Shown piece after piece: positions 31,601-43,099 of a stretch of 64,000 nucleotides of DNA. The DNA comes from Flaveria trinervia. Its lineage: Eukaryota > Streptophyta > Magnoliopsida > Asterales > Asteraceae. The DNA is taken from NCBI GenBank assembly GCA_025506515.1, contig CM046451.1, positions 48,247,212 to 48,311,211 on the forward strand. The letters run 5' to 3'. Made by a program: the position numbers and the translations under genes. Position 1 is the stretch's first letter, and every line of letters begins with the position of its first letter. The notes beneath the pieces were generated by a model. That model worked only from the letters and a program-made list of their open reading frames with translations, ran no database searches and had not been told where the DNA came from.

Positions 31601-31615
31601 ATCTCCCACTTGCAC
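31601..31615 (-). promoter_or_regulatory. Polypurine tract of E
   Basis: The minus strand reads GTGCAAGTGGGAGAT directly before the LTR start. Confidence 0.7.
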
Positions 31616-32380
31616 AAGATTCATAGAAGATTGATGGAAGTAGTAAATACCGCCTAACAATGGTTTACTACCCTCAATACGCATGACTTATAGCCATTCA
31701 ATAACATCTTCCCCTTCAAGTATCCAACTTGAAATGATTTAGGTGAATCAATCATTTATCCTTTTGTTACAGATGTCATGTTTAATCCAAGGACATAGAA
31801 TGATCATTACTTGTTGATTTAACTTAATCAGGCCTTAGACATCTTGCTCTCAACGAATAAGAGGAACAAATTCCATCTTGAATACATATGTTTCTCACAA
31901 ACACTTCGTGTCACGTCTGAACATAGCCTTACGTACTGTCCATTATTTCAGGGCAGTGAAGAACTAGCTCAAGGTATAACACTTGGTGAATATCAAAACC
32001 CAGTATGTATCTCAGGTCTAAGGATACCAAATGATATTCGCTTTTACTCAAATTTGCTTATGATCCATCTGGAAGATTCCATGTAGTAAACTTTGAGATA
32101 CGGGTCAGTCCAATATTTGTATCACACAAATATCTATGAACTTTGGCAGCAACCATTTGCTCTATATTCATTCCTTATGAATATCCACCAATCCAAATTC
32201 ATAATAATTATACCCTTATACTTGTTCCCACAAGTATGAACGACTACGGACATTTAGAGTAAATAATTTACCCATGGATTAAACATGCTAAATTGGAACA
32301 TTTGTTGAAATATTATAACCAAATAATTTTATTCAAGTAGTAAGAGAGTTCCAAATATCAAAATACAAAATCATAGATCA
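31616..32380 (-). other. 3' noncoding region of E
   Basis: About 765 bp between RNase H and the polypurine tract. I see no conserved frame; the 80-codon frame on the plus strand at 31844 is antisense and without known motifs. Confidence 0.5.
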
Positions 32381-32902
32381 AATCCAATCACTAGAATATC
32401 GAAGTCCCATGGCACACGTATGACCTTCATGCTTTGCCTTTTCTAGGAGCTTCGTAAGAGGATCCGCAATATTTTGATCTGTGTGAACTTTGCGAATACA
32501 TATCTTTCCTTTCTCAACTTAATCTCGTATGTAGTTGAATCTCCACTTAATGTGCCTAGTCTTTTGATGAGCACGAGGTTCCTTGATTTGAGCAATCGCA
32601 CCCTCGTTATCACAAAAGATCTCTAGGGGGTCCTGAATGGAAGGGACAACCCCTAGATCGGCAATGAATTTCTTCAACCATGCAGCTTCTTGAGCTGCCA
32701 ATGAGGCGGCGACGTATTCTGATTCTATAGTTGATAAAGCCACCACATCCTGTTTAGAGCTCTTCCAAGAGATGGCTCCTCCATTCAGAATGAAAATGTA
32801 TCCAGATTGTGATCGTGAATCATCACGATCAGTTTGGAAACTCGCATCCGTGTAACCTTTTACAACGAGTTCCTCATCACCAGATCCATAGATTAGAAAC
32901 AT
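32381..32902 (-). pseudogene. RNase H of E
   Basis: VVKGYTDASFQTDRDDSRSQ holds the first catalytic Asp; then come GGAISWKSSKQDVVALS, TIESEYVAASLAAQEAAWLK with the Glu, FCDNEGAIAQIKEPRAHQKT and RHIKWRFNYIRD. A TAA at 32519-32521 interrupts the frame, after which VEKGKICIRKVHTDQNIADP continues and ends near 32381. The domain degrades template RNA in reverse transcription. It belongs to a different Copia lineage from the SIRE-type copies: the sequence around the active site is DASFQTD rather than DSDYAGC. Confidence 0.82.
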
Positions 32903-32999
32903 ATCTTTAGTCCTCCTTAGGTACTTAAGTATGTTCTTAACAGCTATCCAATGACTGCTTCCAGGATTTTGCTAGTAATGACTTGTCATGCTTAAGGTG

Positions 33000-33973
33000 C
33001 ATGAAACGTGCGGCCGAGTGCATATCATTGCATACATGATGGATCCAATAGCAGATGCATATCGGATTCCCTTCATTTTATCTTGCTCTTCCTTTGTGCT
33101 TGGACATTAAGTCGTACTCAATATCGTTCCTCTTTGAATAGGTACCGTACCGTTCTGAGAGTTCTCCATCTTGAACCTTTTCAAGATCTTATCAATGTAT
33201 GCACTTTGATTTAGACCAATTAACCGCTTTGATTTGTCCCTATAGATCTTTATTGCCAGAATGTAGGCGGCTTCACCAAGATCCTAGATGGAAAAACAAC
33301 TTTCAAGCCAGGTTTTTACACCTTCCAAGGTTGGAATGTCATTTCCAAATAGTAGTATGTCATCAACATACAATACTAGGAAAGTGATGATGCTCCCACT
33401 AGCTTTCTTATATACACAAGCTTCATCAGCGTTCTTGATGAATCCAAATTTATTTACTTCTTCATCAAAATAGTGATTCCAACTTCTCGATGCTTGTTTC
33501 AATCCATAGATTGATTTTTTGAACTTGCATACTTTGTTCGGATGTTTTGGATCGACAAAACCTTCAGGCTGAACCATATAGACATCTTCCTCAAGATATC
33601 CATTTAGGAAGCCGTTTTGACATCCATTTGCCAAATCTCATAATCATAATGAGCAGCTATGGCAAACAATATCCTAATAGATTTTAGCATTGCAAAGGTG
33701 AGAAAGTTTCATCATAATCAACCCCTTGAGTTTAAGTGAAACCCTTTGCTACAAGTCTTGCTTTATACGTATCCAGTTTCCATGCATATCAGTTTTCCTT
33801 TTGAAAACCCACTTACATCCTATAACTTTGGTGTTAAGAGGTGGTATAACCAAGTCCCATACTTGATTGTCATAAATGGATTGCATCTCAAAGTTCATGG
33901 CTTCAAGCCATTTCTCACAATCTGAATTGGACAATGCATTATGGTATGTGATTGGTTCATCAGAATCTATCAC
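33000..33973 (-). pseudogene. Reverse transcriptase of E
   Basis: The N-terminal frame (33973-33749) gives NALSNSDCEKWLEAMNFEMQ and VIGCKWVFKRKTDMHGN. After a frame change, 33634-33284 carries FLNGYLEEDVYMVQPEGF, KKSIYGLKQASRSWNHYF and VLYVDDILLFGND, with YVDD intact. Sequence with NGTVPIQRGT and YASAIGSIMYAM continues toward RNase H in other frames. At least two frameshifts and a stop separate these parts. It is a readable but dead Copia RT. Confidence 0.82.
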
Positions 33974-34048
33974 ATAGCATCCATCAGTGAAAAATCCATA
34001 TCTTTCAGGTGGATTACTAGTTCTACCAGATCTGCGAACGTTTTCTGT

Positions 34049-35200
34049 CTATTGATCAACTATTTGATCACTTTCAACATCCTCATGTTGAGTGCTAGTG
34101 TCAACCAAACGTGTATCGAGTTGCGGTTCTTGATCCTCTTCAAGATCCATAGTTCTACTACCAGTTCCTTCCATAAGGAATTTGGTTTCCAAGAACTCAC
34201 CCTTTTTGGCAACAAACTCCTTTTGTTGTATTGGATCATAGAAATAATATCCCATAGAATCTCTTGGATATCCAATAAAGATACACTTAGTTGAGCGGCT
34301 TTCTAACTTGTTCAAGGTGGGAGTCTTCACATAAGCCTCACACCCCACACCCTCAAATATGAAAATGATGGAACCCTTCCATGCCATATTTCATAAGGTG
34401 TCCTTTCCACTTTCTTGGTTAGGGCCATATTCAAAATACGGGCAGAGCAAAACCCCAAAATGATAGAGGTAATGAGCTTCTAGCCATCATAGATTGAACC
34501 ATATCCAATAGAGTTCGATTTCTCCGCTCGGAGACGCCATTATGTTGGGGTGTTCCCGATGGAGATAGTTGTGAGACAATCCCACAACTTCTAAGATGGT
34601 CCCTAAAAGCATCATTCAGGTATTCACCTCCTCTATCGGTGTGGAGAATTTTAATTCACTTATTAGTTGATTTTGTACCTTATTTTGAAAGATCTTGAAC
34701 ATTTCAAAAGATTCGTCTTTGTGTCTTAACAAGTACACATACCCATATTGACTATAGTCGTCAGTAAAGGTAACGAAGTATCTTTCATTGTACCTTGTCA
34801 TAGCTTTAAAAGGACCACATACATCCGAATGTATGATACCTAATAAATCCTTTGCCCTTTCGGCTTTGCCACTAAAAGGTGCCTTGGTCATTTTACCTTG
34901 TAAACAAGACTCACATTCATTTGTTTTTAAAAGGCCATTCTTTTGTAATGTTTGTATTCTTTTCTTGTTTATATGACCAAGACGACAATGCCAAAGATAA
35001 GTATTACTCAAATCCGATTTGAGTTTCTTCGTACTAGTTTGGTACAATAAACTATTATTCAATGTATTTTCACGAACCAATTCATAGATACCATTAAAGG
35101 AATAGCTTTAAAGTAAAACATGTCATTCAAAGTAACATGGATTTCATTTCCAATAAAGGATAATACATATCCAAAATGTTTTAATAGGGCTACGGAAATA
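34049..35200 (-). pseudogene. Integrase of E
   Basis: The 35080-34616 frame shows the zinc finger (YLWHCRLGHINKKR, CESCLQGKMTKAPF) and the first catalytic Asp (IIHSDVCGPF), then TDDYSQYGYVYLLRHKDESF. A frameshift near 34630 moves the TDRGGEY and PQHNGVSERRNRT motifs to another frame. The 34387-34049 frame carries the C-terminal part (GCEAYVKTPTLNKLESRSTK, YYFYDPIQQKEFVAKKGEF). It is inactive because of the frame breaks. Confidence 0.82.
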
Positions 35201-35302
35201 ATGTTCCTAGTCAAAATAGGAGCATACAAAACATTGTACAAAATTACTTCCAAACCATTTGGAAGTTTCAACATGTAGTCACCACGGGCTTCAACTTGAA
35301 CT

Positions 35303-35497
35303 TTAGCCCCATTGCCATATAGAGGCTAACATCTCCTTCGTTGAAGTTGCTACTTTTTTGAGCCCCTGCAACAAATTGCAAATATGAGTTCCACATCCGG
35401 TATCTAATACCCATGTGTTGGAGGATATTAAGTTTAAATAAATATGGATCATGTATGTAGTACCCGAGGTCTGCCCGACATCCCTCTTTGCTTTCAA
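35303..35497 (-). pseudogene. Protease segment of E
   Basis: SNTWVLDTGCGTHICNLLQG contains the DTG active-site triad of Copia aspartic proteases. Downstream, the frame shifts before the GDVSLYMAMG stretch, which is seen in an overlapping frame (35558-35268). It is the same protease type as in C (GYRMWN region, 55661-55700). Confidence 0.75.
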
Positions 35498-35518
35498 CTC
35501 TTGGAGATGGACAAGACA

Positions 35519-36362
35519 ATTTCTTGCCCAGTGTCAAATCTCCCCACACTTGAAGCATGGGTGATTAGAAGCAACCTTTTGCCTCTTCTCTTGTGCTTTG
35601 GGTGGCACCCTTGCCACCCATTTCCCCTTTCCCATTACGGGTCCCTTACCATTGGCAACTCTTGCCTTGGGTGTGGGATGAGGCCTTTTCTTGTTCCCAC
35701 CTTCATGGATGGTGAGAACGGGCAAAACCCTTTTACCCATGGCCGCCTCGGCTGTTTTGAGCATAGCGTGAAGCTCACCAATGCTTTTGTCCCAAGCATT
35801 CATGTTATAGTTCAACACGAACGTCTCAAACCTTTTGGTAAGGCCATTGAGGATCAAATCCGTGGCCAATTCCTTTGAGACGGGACAATTTAGACTTCTG
35901 AGGCGGTCAACGTGACTTCTCATCTTAAGCACATAAGATGAAACTGATTGGTTGTCATCCATACGACATGCATGGAGCGCTCGAACCGTTTCGAAGCGCT
36001 CAACCCTCGCTTGCTGTTGGAACGTTTCCTTCAGTTGGGTTATCATGTCATAAGCTCTGTGATGCTCATACTCCTTCTGGAGATCCGGAGTCATGCTTGC
36101 CAACATAAGGCAAGACACTTGGACAGAGTCCTCAGTGTACTTTATCCAATCATTATAGGCCTCATCATCATACTCATTAGGTTGATCGGGGACAGGGTCG
36201 TGCAAAATATTTGATCGTTTCTCTTGCTTGAGAATGATTCTCAAGTTTCGATACCAATCGATAAAAATTGTTATGATTTAGACGTTCCTTTTGGAGAATC
36301 GCTCGTAAATATTGGGCGGACGTGGATGAATTATGGTGATTATCATAATTATTGGTGGCCAT
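35519..36362 (-). pseudogene. Gag of E
   Basis: The start ATG is at 36360-36362, the same place as in C and D relative to the conserved leader end. After AILQKERLNHNNF a frameshift near 36262 interrupts, then 36244-35534 reads DWIKYTEDSVQVSCLMLASM, TPDLQKEYEHHRAYDMITQL, QQQARVERFETVRALHACRM and MNAWDKSIGELHAMLKTAEA. The CCHC knuckle begins CFKCGEI but a TGA replaces the next Gly codon before HWARNC. Gag would form the particle shell and bind RNA. Confidence 0.82.
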
Positions 36363-37436
36363 CTACAAAATTTAACAAAGATCATTTTAGTATTTTCGAT
36401 ATTGTTATTTTAATAATTAATACCTTTTAAGGTCTCTTTCATATTAAAATCTAGAACCCAATATTACATTTAAATAGTGTTTAGGTGACCTTTATCCCAC
36501 GATTTAAATTAATAAGGTGGTCAACGATTGACGATTGCAACCATTTGCAACTTCTAGAGGTATGGGATCGACTTGAAACATCATATGTAAAGTCGGCATG
36601 TTAATCCCATCAACACCATTTGCAAACCATATCGTAGGTGATCCATTTGACATGGTTTGCAAATCAAGACACCCTACTTACACACACATGTTAGTTTGCC
36701 AAAATAAGTGGTTAGGTGACCTTTATCCCACGAATATGACATTCTCACCTCAAGTCACAAGTTCCCTCAAAATGGTTAGGTGACCTTTATCCCATTAAGA
36801 GTTCCCAAGCGATTCAAGTGTTGTGTAAAAGGATGGTGTTGATCTTATTTAATTTTACAAAAGGTATGGAGATATTATAATACAAGTTTAGAAAACATTA
36901 TATTTACATATTTGTATGTTTTCAAAACAAGATACCTTATGGAACATTGATTAAAACCCCTTTTAATCTTTGAAATCATTAAACAATTTTAACAACCTTT
37001 TATTACCTTTTAATGATTAAAGCCCATTTAATTAGTTTGTAATGATCATGGAAAGGAAAGTTAAGCAAACATCATATGTAAAATCATCAACCACAATACC
37101 ATAATCAAACAACCATGAATCAACCAAATGTAAGTGCATAACCATAGCATCTAAAGTGGCCACCCTTGTTTGCCATCACAAGTGTGGACCATAGGACATT
37201 CCTAAGGGTCAAAACACATCACAAAAGTTCCATGAACCTCCCACTTGAAATCGCATCCAAATGCTCCATGTTTCTTGTGTCTTCCCTTTGTGCTTCTAAC
37301 ACGTACATCTTCATATTACAAGACATTATGTCCTAGTACAAGATTTATAGTAATATGAAAAGTACCTAATCTATTTATTACAGCCCAATAATAAATAAAT
37401 TACACTTTAAATAAAGCACAAACAATAGATTATACA
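36363..37436 (-). repeat. E leader with three GTTAGGTGACC motifs
   Basis: The untranslated leader carries the motif GTTAGGTGACCTTTATCCC three times (36478, 36711, 36775; the first with one mismatch) on the plus strand. D has three copies at matching positions (57736, 57968, 58032) and C keeps one (56749). The core GGTGACC is nearly self-complementary. The leader ends abruptly at 37436 where B sequence begins. Confidence 0.75.
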
Positions 37437-38261
37437 ACCCAATTGAAGTTGTTGGTTCTTTTAAACATTCTAAGTATTTCTTCAAACTCATAGCCTCTGA
37501 ACATAGCTTTGTGATTGGTCAGTTCTAATTAGGCTAGTTCTTTGAAGTCTTGGATTTCTAGGGCACTTACTAGAGCAGAGTACTCTGTAAGGAATTGGAC
37601 CAGCCCGGAGATCCTCTTGACCATAAACATGTTCCAATGATTGTCATACATCCAGGCAATGATTTTCTGATCTGTTTTGCCCTTGGGAGTAACATACCCT
37701 TAATCATCTCTACAGTGGTTAGCCCTTCTTAAAGTTTTAGTTAAGAAGGCTCAGCTAACCACTCAAGATATCTATGAAGATGGGTGCCAAAGAGTCTTGA
37801 TCTCTAAGAGTGAGTGGCATGTCTTGAGCAGACGTTCTTGATCTTGGCTTCTTGCTAATGATCTCTTCTTCCAAAGCTTTAATTCTCTCATTCCTTTTAG
37901 TGATCAACCTAAGGACAACACCCTTAGGGAATTGGTTTTCATTTTACCAAGCTTCCTCTTGGTGAATCCTTGACTTGATAGGTAATCCATCATTTCCCTA
38001 TCAGACATCTTATAGGGATCAGGATATAAAGGTTGAGGAGTTGAAGTTTTCTTTTTCATGGAAGATAGTTTTGGCTTATCAGCTTTAGGAGAAAGAGGTT
38101 TCTCATACTTAGTCTCATTTGTAGGGTCCAACAACTTGTTTAGTTTCTCTATTTTTGCCTTCATCCCCTCATGAGTCACGCTAAAAACTACATCAGAATC
38201 ATATCCATGATTAATTAAAAACATGGCTTTCTCCATCAGATTATCTGTTTGAGCCTTGGTC
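37437..38261 (-). repeat. Second copy of B ORF segment (duplicate of 29850-30674)
   Basis: The two copies run side by side from TTCTTTTAAACATTCTAAG to GAGCCTTGGTC with scattered differences, and each is followed directly by an E-type LTR. One minus-strand frame (38404-37904) reads from the LTR through LMEKAMFLINHGYDSDVVF to the end of this segment. Confidence 0.85.
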
Positions 38262-39154
38262 TGTAAGGGTTTGTTAGAACAAGATACATAGTTTAACCAT
38301 TTAAACTTAGTAAAAACGCAGCGGAAAAAACTTTTAACATGGTTTGTAAACTGAAATTTCAGGTTGCATCTAGATTTTATAGTTACAAACAAACCCAAGA
38401 ACAAAAGATCTTATATATGTGAACAAGACTAGCTATGTCAACACTAACAAGAACATAATGAACAGCCATAAAGAGGCTGATCTAAGCTACCTTTTCAGCA
38501 GCAAAATGTCGAGATTGAGAAAGATATGTTCCAAGAAACGACTAAGGCACCAACGGAGGTCCCCTCAAGTTTGCATACCCCAAGCTCTATAGCAAATACA
38601 CCTTTGTTGCTAGGATTCCACACCAAATCGCAAGAGGTAAGCTGCTGAAAACACCCTTTTCAGCCTTCCCTTTCTTTCTAAGATGAGAGAAGAAGAAGAT
38701 CTCTTGCATGTATGAGAGAGAAGAAGAAGATGGGAGTGTGTATCTAGTCATAAGTGATTTTCATTTTCAAAGGCAATAAGGATATTATTGCCCTTGAGGG
38801 CGGCCGAAATCCTCTCTAAAAGAGGTTTCCCCCCCATTTTAAAACACCCACTAAATTAATAACTAGTTACATAATAAGTTGTATAATTAACCTCTTAATT
38901 ATAAAACTTAAACACACTATTATTATTTGATATTACTTAACCAATTTAAATAACATTCTAAATAATATCCATGAACAAAATATCCATATATGTTGTTCTT
39001 TCTCACATAAAACTTATTTAGAAAACCCATTATCTAATTGGTGTAATGATTTAATTATATGATCATATCATCAATTCAAATACATGTTGGTATTTGCTAA
39101 GCTTATTATTGGGTATGACCCGACTTGGATCATGACGTATTAACCACATCAATG
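38262..39154 (-). repeat. LTR of E type (possible 5' LTR of E)
   Basis: It is nearly the same as 30675-31562 but lacks the last ~38 bp (from CATCAATG on), where B sequence resumes. Because of the loss no target duplication is visible. It is either the 5' LTR of E after rearrangement or a solo LTR brought in with the B duplicate. Confidence 0.75.
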
Positions 39155-39187
39155 ATCATCTTGTTTGCTTTTCTTCACACGCTCTTC

Positions 39188-40426
39188 TTACACTATGGGC
39201 CTTTTTCCTTTTGCCTTCTCAGAAGAGGGTTTAGGAATTTTAGCTCCTTGAGGCACTTTTTCAGCCTTTGATTTCACTTGTTCATGGGTAGTAGTATCTT
39301 TTTCTTCTTTTTCTCTTTGCTCTTCACATAGCTTTCTAATCATCTCCTTTTGCTCATCAGATAGTGACACAACAGGGACTATTTGCAAGCTCAACTCCTT
39401 CTCCAGAGGGACAAGAGATTGAAGGATAACACAATGGGTTCAGTGAAAGTCCTTTTATCAGCTAAAATATCCCAGAACTAATCATTATAATGAACTCTTC
39501 TAATGTGAAACTATCTAGAGCATTGATCATGTCATTAAATTTAGCCTCTTTAGTGTGCATACCGGCTGTTGTCTCTGAGTATACTACCATCTCTAGGCTA
39601 GACTCTTCATTCTTTGACTTACTTGTATCTTCTTCTTTTTCATCACTTTCAGAAGAAGTTTGTATATCATCAACTCTAAATCTTTCCTCATCCCTTTCAC
39701 TTGCTTCAGCCTCAGCTTTGCTCTTAATTTCAATAAGCATCTCAAGCTCAAAGATTCTTTTGTTTTGACTTTCAATTTGATTTTGGAAATTAGTCTCTTC
39801 TTGTTCTTCAATTATTTCCTCTTGCTCTTCCATGGCAATGGTTTGAATAGCTAGTGTCTCAACATGACCACTAATTTCTTCTCTTGATTGATTAAGAGCG
39901 GTTGTTAACTTCTCAATCTCCTTATCCTTTTCTTTCTTCTCTGAATCATATTTTTCTTTCAATGATTTCAGCTCAGCCTCCTTCTCATCCAGTTCCAACA
40001 ATCTGTCTTGAATGATACCTCATCTCCTGTTTAGCAGTCTTTCCATCTTTGCTACTTTCTATAGAAGTTCAGAGATCATCTCATCTGGTTTGTTGATGCC
40101 AGATTTAGCATAGCTTTCAGAAGGAACAGCTTCAGAGACAGCTTTCATGATAGGCATTTGGTTGGGGTTATCCTCCTTATGAGAATATGATTTGGATCTT
40201 TCTAAAGTGCTTGCAGAGTCACCAAGCTCAATAGGCTCTCTAGAAATTCAAGATGGATGGGCTGATTGGATAGGTGAATGGTGAATAGGGGATATGTGTG
40301 GAGAAGTAATGGGTTGTGTTTGGGGAGATTGTATTTGTGAGCTGTGAGGTGTTAGGGTTCTTTTTGGGGATGGACTTTGTGAGGTGTGAGGTGTTAGTAG
40401 GGGGGTTCTTTGTGGAGATGGAATTT
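39188..40426 (-). pseudogene. Coiled-coil part of B downstream ORF
   Basis: The 40001-39462 frame (179 residues) is a long charged heptad-like helix: LKSLKEKYDSEKKEKDKEIE, then LNQSREEISGHVETL and IESQNKRIFELEMLIEIKS, ending in a Ser/Glu-rich stretch. The 39394-39188 frame is Lys/Glu-rich (LSDEQKEMIRKLCEEQREKE). Upstream to 40426 a Pro/Ser/Thr-rich part lacks a continuous frame. The order coiled coil then basic region resembles S1 ORF3 in style, not in sequence. It would be the N-terminal to middle part of the protein ending at 29118. Confidence 0.55.
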
Positions 40427-41250
40427 TGTAAGGCTCCGTTCCCGGAGACCTCACAGTTGGTCATTCACAGCATTATAATGCATTAAACATTATAAATTTA
40501 CAAGCTTAAGCAGCGGAATCATTCTAACAAAAGCCATTCATTTCATTTCATTAAAAATACTTTTGTTGAGCAATACACTATTGTTTAACCAAATACAAAA
40601 GAATTGTTTAATTTGCATTGCAAAACAATAGCAATAACAAGTACGAATGGATGTCAGTATTTTCCTGCCGAGTAGCTTCACCCTCGTGCCATCCTCAGCA
40701 ATGATTACTTGCCAAGTGAAAATGTATAAAAGTCAGCGTTGCTGAGTGAGTTCTAGTTTTAAAAGTAATAAAATACTTTCTGTAAGGTATATATATGAAA
40801 ATACTATTTTTTATGAAAACTTCATCTCTTTATACGTGAGCACACATTAACTATACAATCAGATAATGCTTCTCCTCTTTACTGTATGCCTTGTTTATTA
40901 TGTACAATCAGAAAATACTCTTTCACTGTCTATATGGACCAATGAGCAATACCCTAAACTATATGCGCGGGGGAAATGGTGTTGGGCCCTCTCTTCCCTC
41001 AAGGGGCTCTAAATACTGTATACAAGGTTGGCCCAGTCACCTAGGGTACGCTGCAAAGGTCCGCCAATCTCAATTGACCGGCCCCGTGTGCACAATAGGC
41101 TAGCTAACCCGCATCACATTTGAGCTAACGAGAGATTGGTCGTGCACCTCCTATAAGCTTGCAAGACTTGTGAACATTTTAATTTAGTGCTACTTCTCTT
41201 CTTCATTTCTCTTTCTCTTTATTATTATTGGTAATACTTTACGTTAAGAT
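40427..41250 (-). repeat. Gypsy LTR fragment, minus strand
   Basis: The reverse complement of a G1-type LTR end: the plus strand starts TGTAAGGCTCCG (LTR end) and runs to TACTTTACGTTAAG. It covers about the last 820 bp of the LTR and cuts off both B (left) and C (right). Confidence 0.82.
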
Positions 41251-41321
41251 ATCCATTTAAGGAAGCGGTTTTGACATCCATTTACCAGATCTCATAATCA
41301 TAATGAGCAGCTATGGCAAAC
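41251..41321 (-). pseudogene. RT fragment of C, left of S2
   Basis: The minus strand encodes FAIAAHYDYEIW, a stop, then MDVKTASLNGY, the RT segment holding the first catalytic Asp. It joins without gap to 53906 once S2 and one copy of CAAAC are removed. The rest of C's RT, RNase H and 3' LTR are missing beyond 41250. Confidence 0.8.
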
Positions 41322-42222
41322 TGTTGGACCAAAAGAACCAATGAGCCAAGATCAGAAAACCTCTAAGTCGCACATGATATCACAACAACTGCTGAAGGCC
41401 TCATCAGCAGTTCGACAGGTGCTGAAGACTTCAACAGCTGAAGATCAAGTACAGAAGACTTCAACAGCTGAAGACTAAAGTGCTGAAGCTCAATAGCTGA
41501 AGAACACAAGTGCTGAAGCTGAAGACTAAAATGCTGAAGCTCAACAGCTGAAGAGTCCACAAGTGCTAAAGATCAACAACTGATGTACAAAGTCTAAGGA
41601 CAAAGACTTAAGACATCAGGTGATGACATCTACTGAAATCATCAGCTGATGAAACGTCTGAAGTTCAAGTCTGAAGACCAAGTGCTAAAGTTTCAGTAGT
41701 TTGTCACAACAGCTGAAGAGTACTTCTTCAGTAGTTGTGTTATCAGTAGTTTTATGTTTTTACTTTTAGTAGTTTTCTAAAACGACCGAAGAGCTTCTTC
41801 TTCAGTCGTTGTAGTTTCAGTAGTTTCTTTTCAGTAGTTGTAGTAACCGATAACACTTAGTATTTTTGTAAGAAGATGTCAGCTGTTTTGACATCTTCCG
41901 TAGTTGTGTTTCAGTTGTTTAAATAATTCTATTAGATGTCACTATCAAGTAACATCAGCAGACGTCACATCTCCTATATAAGGAATGTTCCACCACGACA
42001 TTCCTATGTAAGGGATGATTGACCTGATTGTATGTGTGAAATTTTGCCACCACGAAAGCGTGTGATTGAATGAAATATTCTTTTTGCAGAAACTTTCTCT
42101 CTCTATAACTAATTCTGTTCATTGTAATATCTTTGGTATTCTTGCTCGAATGTGCTAGTTGGTACTCTATTCCGCTACTGAAATCATTCGAATCGATCAA
42201 ACTAGATGCTGAGATCCTATCA
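41322..42222 (+). repeat. 5' LTR of S2
   Basis: TGTTGGACC to CCTATCA, 901 bp, with the GCTGAAG and CAGTAGTT motif array (41385-41860) upstream of a TATA box. Confidence 0.92.
41975..41981 (+). promoter_or_regulatory. TATA box of S2 LTR
   Basis: TATATAA in CTCCTATATAAGGAATG, matching the S1 LTR TATA position and present in the 3' LTR. Confidence 0.7.
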
Positions 42223-42224
42223 AA

Positions 42225-42236
42225 TGGTATCAGAGC
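42225..42236 (+). promoter_or_regulatory. Primer-binding site of S2
   Basis: TGGTATCAGAGC two bases after the LTR end, in the functional orientation (compare the inverted copy in S1). Confidence 0.92.
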
Positions 42237-42431
42237 TGGTTAATCATTGATCGATCTAACAATTGATCATTGAAACTGCTCATTTGCTCTAAGTTTGATC
42301 GAACTAGCAAATTCGCACGAATCTGTTATAGAGATTGAATTTCTGTCGCTTTTGGCTATTTTAATTGAGGTTCTTAGTGGTTTTGAGCTAAATTTGTTTT
42401 GCTTATCTTGAATTTGTCTAAATTTTCGAAA

Positions 42432-43085
42432 ATGACTACACCTTCTAATGATCCACACAATACTGGTTCCTCAACCAAGCCTCCGATGCTCGTTAGGAAT
42501 GAGTATAACATTTGGCAACGAAGAATGCTCCATCACATGTCTGTCAATAGTTCAGGTTGTTGGACATCCGTAGTACATGGACCACATAAGCCAATGGTGA
42601 ATCATCCGGAAACAAATCAGTTGATTCCGAAGAAGAAGGAACAATACTCTGATGAGGACAAGAAGTTGTTTGAGATTGATGCTAAAGCTCATGGAATTCT
42701 GGCCATGGCACTGCCTAATGAAATCTATTCCGGGATTATGCATGATAAAACTGCTCATGACCTTTGGAATGCACTGAAAGAACAATTTGGTGGCACTGAT
42801 GAGGTCTTAGCAAACAACAGGGAAATCCTCGCCCAACAGTATGAGACTTTTGCTCATAGAAAGGGTGAGACTCTCACTCAGCAGTTTGAGCGGTTTTCAT
42901 GTTTAATCTCTGAGTTGAAAATGGTTAAACATGAATATACCAAAAGCCAAATGAACCACAGATTCCTCAGATCACTGCCTGGGAGATGGGACACATATAC
43001 AATTGTCCTACGCTCCAGTGCAAATCTGGATAGTCTATCTCTCACCCAACTTCATGGGAACTGCTTACATTCGAAAGAGAGATAG
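42432..43085 (+). pseudogene. Gag capsid-like part of S2
   Basis: The frame from the Met at 42432 (MTTPSNDPHNTGSSTKPPML) runs 217 codons. Motifs are RNEYNIWQRRMLHHM, DAKAHGILAMALPNEIYSGI, TAHDLWNALKEQFGGTDEV and ETLTQQFERFSCLISELKMV, characteristic of the Copia gag (UBN2-type) domain. An upstream in-frame Met at 42399 exists, but 42432 fits the family pattern better. A frameshift at about 43070 ends the frame; the next gag part follows in another frame. It would form the particle shell. Confidence 0.82.
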
Positions 43086-43099
43086 AGCAGAAAAGGAAA

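Larger units (their letters stand above)
30675..39154 (-). mobile_element. E: Copia element with anomalous 5' end
   Basis: On the minus strand: an LTR (39154-38262), a segment that belongs to B (38261-37437), leader (37436-36363), gag, protease, integrase, RT, RNase H, a 3' noncoding part, a polypurine tract and a 3' LTR (31600-30675). The expected leader start and PBS next to the 5' LTR are missing, replaced by ~825 bp of B sequence. Gag and protease (WVLDTGCGTHICN) place it with C, D and Y; it resembles TNT1-94-type polyproteins. Multiple stops and frameshifts make it inactive. Confidence 0.75.
28349..40426 (-). mobile_element. B: 3' part of a SIRE-like Copia element, split by E
   Basis: Reading on the minus strand: ORF3-like sequence from 40426 to 39155, an interruption by E (39154-30675), more ORF3-like sequence to 29118, a polypurine tract (29098-29084) and a 3' LTR (29083-28349). 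A copy of 29850-30674 also lies at 37437-38261. No pol is directly attached; the RNase H remnant at 62170-62640 may be its upstream part, separated by later insertions (inference). Classification as SIRE-like rests on the long sense ORF between pol and the 3' LTR. Confidence 0.6.
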
